In this document: one piece after another, positions 1-6,071 of the stretch
Layout of the letters: every line of letters starts with the position of its first letter
How positions within the stretch are numbered: position 1 is the stretch's first letter
Source of the DNA: Chloroflexota bacterium
GTDB lineage: Bacteria > Chloroflexota > UBA5177 > JANWHV01
NCBI GenBank assembly: GCA_025450375.1
Contig: JANWHO010000027.1
Location: 1-6,745, forward strand
DNA: 6,745 nt
Reading direction: 5' to 3'
Notes under the pieces: model-generated
Told to the model about the DNA's origin: nothing
Database searches by the model: none
What the model saw: only the letters and a program-made list of their open reading frames with translations
Position numbers and translations under genes: made by a program

Positions 1-2955
1 AAGGGGCTGACCGGCGCCCTGGTCGCGGTGAATGGGGCCGGCGCGCCACGGATCGGGACCACGCATAAGGGCTCGGTCAGCCTCATGGTTCATGCCATGG
101 GCCTGGGAAAGGCCACCCTTCTCGCGACCTATAAGGGATATGCCCCGATTACCTTGAAGCTGCCCATCGTGCCGGGCTCGCCCGCCACGGTAGCCGCGAT
201 CACCGGAGGGGTGAAGATTCTCGCCCCGAAACAGAAACCAGTAGGTGGGAAGGTGGGCGCCGATCTCTTCGCCCAGTACGACGCCGTGACCGCGGCCCGC
301 CAATTCGCCTCGCTTGGTCTCCGCGATGGGACGTTGGTGGATCTCAATGCCGGAACCGATGTGCGGATCCAGGATCCCTTGCATACCAGGCTCAATCAGG
401 GCGAAGTCTTTCTTGAAGTAGTACATGGGGCCGCCAGTCACCAAATCCAGGTTGGCTCCGCCGTGGCCGCCACCAAGGGCACGCGCCTCGATGTCCGCTA
501 CAATCGCGTCTCCCATGTCTCCACGGTGATCGTGGTGGAAGGGAGGGTGCAAGTGCAAAACAAGGGGAAGGCCGTGCTGGTGGGGGCCGGCCAGCAGACC
601 ACGGTCGCGGGAACGGCGCCGCCAAGCCGGCCCGTGCGGGTGGATCTGGCCAGCCGCCTCTCCTGGTTACATAACCTGCCCAATAGCACCTCGTCGGGGG
701 TGGTGCCGCCTGTACTCAATCTGCCGGTCCCTCCCCTGGTTCCCGTGGCGTCGCCGTCAATCGCTTCGACTCCCACCATGACGATCACCAGCGCCCTTGA
801 ATCCACCACTTGGTCCGGCGTGGTACGCCTGGATGGCGGAGTGACGGTTCCCGTGGGCACCGCGGTCACGATTCAGCCGGGCACGGTGGTGGCGTTCACC
901 GATAGTAGCTGGATCAGTGTCAAAGGAGTGATGCGGTCGGCGGGCACAGCCGCCGCGCCGATCATCTTCACCAGTATCGACCCATCCCCCCAGCCAGGGG
1001 CCTGGGACTACCTTGACTTCTCCGGTCCCGGCACGTCCGGCAGCGTACTGAACTATGTCAACTTCTTTTATGGCGGCTATAACGGCACCTCCGGGGCCGA
1101 ACTCTCCTTTAGCCAGGGTGCGAGCGGCACGGTGAGTAATTGCGTGGCGGCCCAGTCGATTGGCGACGGGATCTATGTCGATGACGACGCGACTCCCACA
1201 ATCAGCGGCTGCCTATTCGCCGGCAACACGAACTACGCGGTTTCCACCGGCGCCGATAGCGCGGCCCTGATCAGCGGCTCCCGGCTGGGCGCCAACCAAA
1301 ACCAGGGGATTCAGGTCCGCGGCACCACCATGACCCACAGCGGTACCTGGCACCGGCAGGATGTGCCCTGGGTGCTTGACGGCGGGGTGAAGCTCGCGGC
1401 GGGGGCCCGGCTGGACGTGGATGCAGGGACCGTGCTGCTGATGAACGATAGCGCGTGGTTCAGCATCTCCGGCAGTTTGTTGACTCACGGCACCGCGGGC
1501 GCGCCGGTGATCGTGACCAGCTCCGACCCCGCCCCGCAACCCGGCGCCTGGGATTACCTCGACTTTACCGGCCCCAGCGCCAACGCCAGCATCCTCGATC
1601 ATACGGAGGTCTTCTACGGCGGCTACAACGGCAGCTCAGGGGCCGAGGTTTCGGCCAGCAACGGGGCCAGCCCAACGATCAGCAATAGCGTGCTCGCCCA
1701 ATCGATTGGCGCCGGCCTCTATCTGGACACCGGAGACCGCGCCGTGGTAAAAAACTGCACCTTCGCCAATAACGCCGGCTACGCTATCTCCACCACCGCC
1801 GATGATTCCACCTTGATTACCGGCACAACGACGGCTACCGGCCAGACCGGGATCGAGGTGCGCGGGGATACGATCAGCCACGGCGGCGCCTGGCACGCGC
1901 AGCAGGCTCCATTCATCCTGGGCGGTGGGGTCACCCTGGCCGCCGCCGCGACTCTTTCGATTGATGCGGGGACAGTGATCCTGATGCATGACAGCGCCTG
2001 GTTTGAGATTCACGGCACGCTGCTGGCCGGAGGCACCGCCAGCGCGCCCATCGTTGTCACCAGCGAGGATCCGCAGCCCGCGCGAGGCGCCTGGGATTAT
2101 TGGGATTTCTCCGGTCCCAGCGCCAGCGGCGGCGGGCTGGACTACGTGCAGGTGAGCTACGGCGGCTATAACGGTAGCTCTGGGGCCGAGGTCTCGGCCA
2201 GCAACGGAGCCAGCCCGACAATCGGCGACAGCGGATTCAGCCAGTCGATCGGCGTTGGGCTGTATCTGGATGACGGCAGCCGATCCGTGGTGCGCGACTG
2301 CGTGTTCGAGCAAAACGCGAGCTACGGCATCTCGACCCCAGCCGACGACGCGGCCAATATCAGCCAGAGCGCCACCCCGCTCGACCAGCCAGGAATCCGA
2401 GTGCGGGGCACTGCTATTAGCCATAGCGGCACCTGGCAAGCGCAGGGTGCCCCCTACGTGCTGGACGGCGGAGTGACGCTCACGGCCGGGGTGACGATCA
2501 CGGTACAGCCCGGCACGTTGATCCAGATGACCGACAGTGCCTGGCTCAGCGTGCGGGGAACGCTGCTTGCCCGCGGGAGCGCCAACGCGCCGATCATCAT
2601 TACCAGCGCGGACGCGCACCCGGCGCCCGGCGCCTGGGATTATTGGGATTTCTCCGGTCCCAGCGCCAGTGGCAGCGTCCTGGACTACGTGCAGGTGAGC
2701 TACGGCGGCTATAACGGCAGTTCTGGCGCTGAGGTTTCGGCCAGCAATGGCGCCACTCCCACCATCACCCACTGTCTGATTGCCTCCTCAATCGGCGATG
2801 GGATCTACGTGGATAGCGGCCAGCCGGTGATTGCCTTTAACACCTTTCAGCAAAACGCGAGCGCCGCGATCAGCATCCCAGCCAAGGATCCAGCCCACCA
2901 CGTCCATGACAATCAATTCGTCGGCAATCAGAAGGGCCTGGAGGTGCGGGGCTAA
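1..2955 (+). CDS. FecR domain protein with four tandem right-handed beta-helix repeats (5' end outside window)
   Basis: The frame is open from base 1 (Lys-Gly-Leu-Thr...) through 984 codons to TAA at 2953-2955. The GTG at 28 lies inside an already folded-looking segment, so the true start and any signal peptide are probably upstream. Counting from base 1, residues about 1-57 look like an Ig-like or carboxypeptidase-regulatory-like beta domain. Residues about 105-205 match a FecR domain (GLRDGTLVDLNAGT, then LNQGEVFLEV, ATKGTRLDV, VVEGRVQV). Residues about 235-262 are a Pro/Val-rich linker. Residues 270-984 are four repeats of 174-181 residues sharing LDGGV, AWxxxxGxLLxxGTAxAPI, GAWDYxDFxGPS and YGGYNGxSGAEVS, typical of secreted parallel beta-helix proteins. 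FecR domains are generally extracytoplasmic. No cytoplasmic anti-sigma segment is visible, so this is more likely a structural or sensory envelope protein than a classical FecR regulator. It lies 2 bases before a CHASE2 cyclase gene, a known type of pairing. The ligand is unknown. Confidence 0.85.
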   Translation, partial: KGLTGALVAVNGAGAPRIGTTHKGSVSLMVHAMGLGKATLLATYKGYAPITLKLPIVPGSPATVAAITGGVKILAPKQKPVGGKVGADLFAQYDAVTAARQFASLGLRDGTLVDLNAGTDVRIQDPLHTRLNQGEVFLEVVHGAASHQIQVGSAVAATKGTRLDVRYNRVSHVSTVIVVEGRVQVQNKGKAVLVGAGQQTTVAGTAPPSRPVRVDLASRLSWLHNLPNSTSSGVVPPVLNLPVPPLVPVASPSIASTPTMTITSALESTTWSGVVRLDGGVTVPVGTAVTIQPGTVVAFTDSSWISVKGVMRSAGTAAAPIIFTSIDPSPQPGAWDYLDFSGPGTSGSVLNYVNFFYGGYNGTSGAELSFSQGASGTVSNCVAAQSIGDGIYVDDDATPTISGCLFAGNTNYAVSTGADSAALISGSRLGANQNQGIQVRGTTMTHSGTWHRQDVPWVLDGGVKLAAGARLDVDAGTVLLMNDSAWFSISGSLLTHGTAGAPVIVTSSDPAPQPGAWDYLDFTGPSANASILDHTEVFYGGYNGSSGAEVSASNGASPTISNSVLAQSIGAGLYLDTGDRAVVKNCTFANNAGYAISTTADDSTLITGTTTATGQTGIEVRGDTISHGGAWHAQQAPFILGGGVTLAAAATLSIDAGTVILMHDSAWFEIHGTLLAGGTASAPIVVTSEDPQPARGAWDYWDFSGPSASGGGLDYVQVSYGGYNGSSGAEVSASNGASPTIGDSGFSQSIGVGLYLDDGSRSVVRDCVFEQNASYGISTPADDAANISQSATPLDQPGIRVRGTAISHSGTWQAQGAPYVLDGGVTLTAGVTITVQPGTLIQMTDSAWLSVRGTLLARGSANAPIIITSADAHPAPGAWDYWDFSGPSASGSVLDYVQVSYGGYNGSSGAEVSASNGATPTITHCLIASSIGDGIYVDSGQPVIAFNTFQQNASAAISIPAKDPAHHVHDNQFVGNQKGLEVRG
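808..2952 (+). repeat. Four in-frame tandem repeats of about 540 bases coding beta-helix modules
   Basis: Unit starts, placed at the (T/A)W motif, fall at 808, 1345, 1888 and 2431, giving periods of 537, 543 and 543 bases and a final unit of about 522 bases. The conserved GAWDY motif recurs at 997, 1543, 2086 and 2629. The YGGYNGxSGAE motif also occurs once per unit. Units 3 and 4 are nearly identical in DNA over parts of their cores: 41 bases from 2086 and from 2629 match exactly, and a further run of about 38 bases around GACTACGTGCAGGTGAGC also matches. Units 1 and 2 differ more at synonymous sites. This suggests that units 3 and 4 duplicated most recently or have been homogenised by gene conversion. 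Confidence 0.9.
2940..2945 (+). promoter_or_regulatory. Ribosome binding site of the cyclase gene, inside the upstream gene
   Basis: GGAGGT lies within the last codons of the FecR/beta-helix gene, 12 bases before ATG 2958. The spacing is longer than ideal. Because the upstream stop is only 2 bases from the start, translational coupling probably contributes to initiation. Confidence 0.5.
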
Positions 2956-2957
2956 AA

Positions 2958-4826
2958 ATGCGCGGCCGGATCGGGCGCAGGCTGGGATCGCGGGGAGCGG
3001 CGCGGCGGCGGGCCCGATTCGCGGCGGCGGCGGCGGCTTTCCTGGTGCTCCTGGCTTGCGCGGCGGCCTCCTGGGAGGGAAGTTTCGAGCCGGCCAACCT
3101 GGCCTGGGAGAGCCAACTCTTTCAGTTCCGTCACCTGGCGGGCCTGGATCCCAGGCGGGCCCCAATCGTGATCGTGGGCTGGGATCAGAATAGCTACACC
3201 CAGCTCGGCGGTGTCTGGAGCCGCGCTACCACCGGCCGTTTGGTGGATATCCTCCACCACGCTGGCGCGCGTGTAATCATGATTGACCGGCTCTACGAGG
3301 ACGACAGCCCGGATCTTGCCGCGGGGACCGCTACCTTGGCGGCCGCGATCCGCCGGGCCGGGAACGTGGTGCTGGCGCAAGAGGTCGCGGTGAGTGCCAC
3401 CGCCTTTACCAACGCCGCCACTCTGGTCCCGCTCGCTTCCGCGATCGGCGCCGCCGCGCGGGCGATTGGGATCGTGAATATTCCCCCTCCCGAGGGAGCC
3501 GACCCCAACGCCCGCTATCGCGCCTACAGCAATACCGTGGAGTGGGCGCCGGGCCAGTTCGAGCCATCCTTTGCCCGCCAGGCCGCGCGCCTGCTCGGGG
3601 CCAAACCGGCCGGGAATCAGCCCACCTTCCTGGTCAATTTCGCCGGCCCAATCGGCGAGCCCTTCCCCTATTACTCGTTGGTCGATGTGTTGAACGGAAG
3701 CCCTGGCTTGTTGAGCGGGCTGGGGGGGAAGATCGTTCTGGTGGGCGATGCACTTTCGACCGACAAGGACTACTTCGACACCCCGATGCCGAGCGCGGGC
3801 GCCGGATCCACCCTCTCGGTGCAAGACAAGATGTATGGGGTGGAATACAACGCCAACGCCCTGAATACGATGCTCGAACAGGCTCCCTTGCAACGCCCGA
3901 GTTCACCGCTCCAGATCGCGATCACCTTTCCCCTGGCGATTCTTGCCGCCGGCTGGGCGGTCCGCGGCCGCCTGTTCTCCTCGCTCCTGGTCGCGGCCGT
4001 CTTGATAGCGGCCCTCCTTGGCGGCGCCTGGCTGGCCTTTGTCACGCTGGCCACTTGGATCGATGTCGCCGCTTCCCTGTTGGCCACCGTTCTGGCCCCG
4101 TTGGCCGTGTTGGGGGTCCGGTATACCACGGAGGAGCGCGCCAACCGGGAGGTGCGCTCCCTGTTCGGACGCTACGTGGCCCCCAGCGTGGTCGCCCGGA
4201 TCGTGGATGATCCTGACGCCTTCGGACTCGAAGGTGAGCTTCGCGAGATCACCGTGCTCTTTTCCGATATTCGCGGGTTCACCAGCCTCTCGGAGGGCAT
4301 GGCTCCCCAGCGGATCGTTAGGCTGTTGTCCCGCTATTTCACCGCCATGGTGGAGGAGATCCAGGCTCAGGGCGGCACGGTGGACAAGTACGTGGGAGAC
4401 GCAATCATGGCCCTGTTTGGGGCCCCGGAGGATCAAGAGGATGCCCCTGCCCGCGCGGTACGGGCGGCCCTGGGCATGCAAGGGCGGCTGCGGGCTCTGA
4501 ACGACGAATTGATCCGAGAAGGCGGCAAACCAATTGCCACCGGGATCGGGTTACACCATGGGCCGGCGGCGGTAGGGGTGATTGGCGCTCCGGCGAAGCG
4601 CGAGTATTCGGCGATCGGCGACACGGTCAACACTGCCTCGCGCCTCGAAAGCTTGACCAAGGACGTTGGCTTCGCCATCGCGGCCAGTGCCGCCGTGGTC
4701 TCCGCCCTGCCCGCCGAATTGGCGGCCCAGGTGTCGCCGCGCGATCTCGGGGAGATTACGGTCAAAGGGAAGACCGAGGGCGTCCGCGTCTACGGGTTGG
4801 GGGCGCCACTCGACCCACGCTCCTAG
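2958..4826 (+). CDS. CHASE2 domain-containing class III adenylate cyclase
   Basis: A 622-residue inner-membrane sensor cyclase, predicted to make cAMP from ATP. An Arg-rich N-terminus precedes a membrane helix (about 21-38). Residues about 45-310 form the extracytoplasmic CHASE2 sensor (APIVIVGWDQNSY, then AGARVIMIDRLYE). Three membrane helices follow at about 318-335, 340-362 and 367-387, then a linker helix (391-415) and the catalytic domain (about 428-617). Visible catalytic residues are metal-binding D437 (FSDIRGFT) and D481 (KYVGDAIMALFG), adenine-selecting K477, and transition-state N558 and R562 (DTVNTASRLES). The second purine-selecting position, usually Asp or Thr, is Ser551, a variant of the class IIIb pattern. 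All residues needed for a homodimeric active cyclase are present. ATG 2958 is preferred because it follows the upstream stop directly and leaves a complete N-terminal membrane helix. Order and length are normal for the CHASE2 cyclase family. The signal sensed is unknown. Confidence 0.95.
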   Translation: MRGRIGRRLGSRGAARRRARFAAAAAAFLVLLACAAASWEGSFEPANLAWESQLFQFRHLAGLDPRRAPIVIVGWDQNSYTQLGGVWSRATTGRLVDILHHAGARVIMIDRLYEDDSPDLAAGTATLAAAIRRAGNVVLAQEVAVSATAFTNAATLVPLASAIGAAARAIGIVNIPPPEGADPNARYRAYSNTVEWAPGQFEPSFARQAARLLGAKPAGNQPTFLVNFAGPIGEPFPYYSLVDVLNGSPGLLSGLGGKIVLVGDALSTDKDYFDTPMPSAGAGSTLSVQDKMYGVEYNANALNTMLEQAPLQRPSSPLQIAITFPLAILAAGWAVRGRLFSSLLVAAVLIAALLGGAWLAFVTLATWIDVAASLLATVLAPLAVLGVRYTTEERANREVRSLFGRYVAPSVVARIVDDPDAFGLEGELREITVLFSDIRGFTSLSEGMAPQRIVRLLSRYFTAMVEEIQAQGGTVDKYVGDAIMALFGAPEDQEDAPARAVRAALGMQGRLRALNDELIREGGKPIATGIGLHHGPAAVGVIGAPAKREYSAIGDTVNTASRLESLTKDVGFAIAASAAVVSALPAELAAQVSPRDLGEITVKGKTEGVRVYGLGAPLDPRS

Positions 4827-4928
4827 CCCGTGGCCGAGCCGCCTTCTGGCCAGTTGCGCGAGGCAGCATACGCCGGCCGGAACCCTCCCCTATGCTGGTC
4901 TATCGCCGATGGCGAGATACCAGCTAAA

Positions 4929-4934
4929 GATAAT
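4929..4934 (+). promoter_or_regulatory. Possible -10 element of the ferritin-like gene
   Basis: GATAAT matches the TATAAT consensus at five of six positions and sits in the only AT-rich patch of the gap. The matching -35 region is poor, so this is a weak candidate. Transcription from here would give a leader of about 70 bases. Confidence 0.2.
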
Positions 4935-4997
4935 TCTTGGCCAACGTATTACCTTCCGGGCTGGCGCGTTGGGCGCCGGACACACTCTCTAGACAAC

Positions 4998-5004
4998 AGG
5001 AGGG
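4998..5004 (+). promoter_or_regulatory. Strong ribosome binding site of the ferritin-like gene
   Basis: AGGAGGG stands 6 bases before ATG 5011, a near-ideal Shine-Dalgarno sequence and spacing. It fixes the start of the ferritin-like gene and implies efficient translation. Confidence 0.85.
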
Positions 5005-5010
5005 AAAGGT

Positions 5011-5799
5011 ATGGATTCGGCCTTTCGCGATCGGGCGAGCCGCGCCTCGTTCATCAGGAAAGTCGCGGCGGCGGGTGCCGGGTTGGGTGTAGGCGGTTTC
5101 GCCGTGTCGTCGGTTCGCGCCGCCAGCCAGGCGGCCACGACCCCGGATACCGTGCAGTCGATCATCAATACCGCTTTGGTGGCGGAGCAATTGGCCACCA
5201 CGTTCTACTACACCGCGCTGACCACCCCGGCGATCATGAGCAACAGCCAACTGGGCGGCTCTTCGACCGATCTCAACAATCCCGGCATGCCGCCGAATGG
5301 GAATCCCGGTAACGTACGCTACTTTCAGGCTGCTCTGGACTCGGAGATCAAGCACGCGGCGGCCCTGGCCAAGGCTGGAGCCATGTCGAGCCAGACGGGC
5401 TTCTACTTCCCCGCCACCACCTTCCAGAGCATTGGTTATACGAGCCAGGTCGGCACCTTCCTCTGGGTGCTCGACCATCTGGAGACGGCCTTTATCGGCG
5501 CCTACCTGGCGGCGGTGAGCAGCTTCGGCACCCTGGGCCACGCCGATCTGGCGCAACTCGCCGGGCAGATCCTGGGCGTCGAGAGCGAACACCGGGCCCT
5601 GGGCCGCGTGGTGGCCGGCGACGATCCGGCGAACAACGTGACCCTCGAGGTGGTGTCGTTCACCGCCGTGGGCCAGGCGGGCGCGGCGCTTGCCCCCTAC
5701 CTGACCGGGAAGGGCTTCACCGGAGGCGTCACCTCCTTTATCCCGCTTCCCACCCAGGCCCAAATCACCACGACGGTTGGCGCCAACGCCAGCAGCTAA
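5011..5799 (+). CDS. Exported ferritin-like domain protein
   Basis: A 262-residue protein of the ferritin-like family (Ferritin_2/desiccation-related type). Residues 1-37 form a signal peptide: basic SRASFIRK, a Gly/Ala-rich hydrophobic stretch, then a probable cleavage site after VRA (37) or AA (38). The region before the hydrophobic stretch resembles a Tat motif, but the second arginine is Ala12, so the export route is unclear. Four helices carry the expected di-iron ligands: E59 (VAEQLATTFYY), E112 and H115 (SEIKH), E158 (DHLETAF), and E191 and H194 (ESEH). This is two ExxH motifs plus two single Glu residues, so the metal site looks intact. The family is found outside the cytoplasm in many environmental bacteria. 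Iron oxidation or protection from oxidative or drying stress is plausible, but the substrate is not known. The start is set by AGGAGGG 6 bases upstream. It appears to be transcribed alone, with a hairpin just after the stop. Confidence 0.88.
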   Translation: MDSAFRDRASRASFIRKVAAAGAGLGVGGFAVSSVRAASQAATTPDTVQSIINTALVAEQLATTFYYTALTTPAIMSNSQLGGSSTDLNNPGMPPNGNPGNVRYFQAALDSEIKHAAALAKAGAMSSQTGFYFPATTFQSIGYTSQVGTFLWVLDHLETAFIGAYLAAVSSFGTLGHADLAQLAGQILGVESEHRALGRVVAGDDPANNVTLEVVSFTAVGQAGAALAPYLTGKGFTGGVTSFIPLPTQAQITTTVGANASS

Positions 5800-5804
5800 G
5801 CAAG

Positions 5805-5846
5805 AGCAAGGGAGCTTCCGCCCATCATGGCGGGAACTCCCTTGCT
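5805..5846 (+). terminator. Hairpin just after the ferritin-like gene, probable terminator
   Basis: AGCAAGGGAG (5805-5814) pairs exactly with CTCCCTTGCT (5837-5846). The interior TTCCGCC and GGCGGGAA can extend the stem with one bulged G, leaving a small loop around CATCAT. It begins 6 bases after the TAA of the ferritin-like gene. No clear T-run follows (TTGGGGCTTCTC), so intrinsic termination would be imperfect; RNA 3'-end protection is an alternative. Confidence 0.6.
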
Positions 5847-5858
5847 TGGGGCTTCTCA

Positions 5859-5908
5859 AACGCAATCGGACCGATCGGTCGGATCCGACCGATCGGTCCG
5901 ATTGCGTT
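5859..5908. repeat. Perfect 50-base palindrome between convergent genes, probable bidirectional terminator
   Basis: The sequence equals its own reverse complement over all 50 bases, centred on GGATCC (5881-5886), with arms starting AACGCAATCGGACC. It carries two copies of the smaller palindrome GACCGATCGGTC at 5869-5880 and 5887-5898, 18 bases apart. It has no loop bases, so the RNA hairpin must open at its centre. It lies between the hairpin that ends the ferritin-like gene and the 5932 stop of the frame-restored - strand gene, so it could stop transcription from both sides. T-runs are short (TT on +, TTT on -). The 12-base dyads also resemble operators of TetR-type repressors, an alternative reading; no regulator gene is visible nearby. 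Confidence 0.75.
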
Positions 5909-5931
5909 CATTGTGCGGCCCGGATCCCGCC

Positions 5932-6071
5932 CTACGATGGGTCGAGGGTAGGGACGGGCGCCACGCTGGGCAGGGTGAAGTCGGCCAGGGTTCGGCGCAG
6001 CGACTCGGTATCGCCCTGGCTCACCGCTTTCATGATTCCGTAGCCGTACGCGGTGATTGCCGCCTCCCATC
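5932..6071 (-). pseudogene. Frameshifted C-terminal continuation of the beta-lactamase-like gene
   Basis: After LSEED (last codon GAT at 6069-6071), a step back of one base continues the reading as WEAAITAYGYGIMKAVSQGD and on for 45 residues, ending PVPTLDPS at TAG 5932-5934. About 38 of these 45 codons end in G or C, like neighbouring genes, whereas only about half of the 12 codons in the unshifted tail do. The restored stop lies only 23 bases from the palindrome, as expected for a native gene end. A single-base deletion or a sequencing or assembly error is the simplest explanation. The restored tail is mostly helical in appearance and has no KTG motif. I do not recognise it as a known domain. 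Confidence 0.6.

Larger units (their letters stand above)
4827..5010 (+). other. Intergenic leader upstream of the ferritin-like gene
   Basis: This 184-base gap holds no supported gene. No strong terminator hairpin follows the cyclase stop; only the short palindrome CTGGCCAG is seen shortly after it. An AT-richer patch from about 4924 to 4950, unusual for this GC-rich window, contains GATAAT at 4929-4934. That resembles a -10 element, but no convincing -35 lies 16-18 bases upstream. A promoter for the ferritin-like gene probably lies in this gap, but its exact site cannot be fixed. Confidence 0.4.

Noticed and set aside
1636..2772. Long - strand open frame of 378 codons opposite the beta-helix repeats
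   Set aside because: It is antisense to a strongly supported gene, its repeats mirror the + strand repeats, and it has no recognisable domain or ribosome binding site. GC-rich codon use keeps the opposite frame open.
2952..3893. - strand open frame of 313 codons opposite the CHASE2 region
   Set aside because: It is composed of low-complexity Gly/Arg/Ala antisense sequence overlapping a clear CHASE2 domain.
4879..4902. ECF-sigma-like promoter GGAACC...GGTCTA upstream of the ferritin-like gene
   Set aside because: The spacing between the two elements is about 13-14 bases, shorter than the usual 16-17, so the match is probably chance.
4830..5312. + strand open frame starting just after the cyclase
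   Set aside because: It overlaps the ferritin-like gene in another frame, lacks a ribosome binding site and recognisable motifs, and is rich in Arg/Gly/Ser as expected for a shadow frame.
4924..5865. - strand open frame of 313 codons opposite the ferritin-like gene
   Set aside because: It is antisense to a gene with a strong ribosome binding site and intact di-iron motifs, and it runs through the hairpin.
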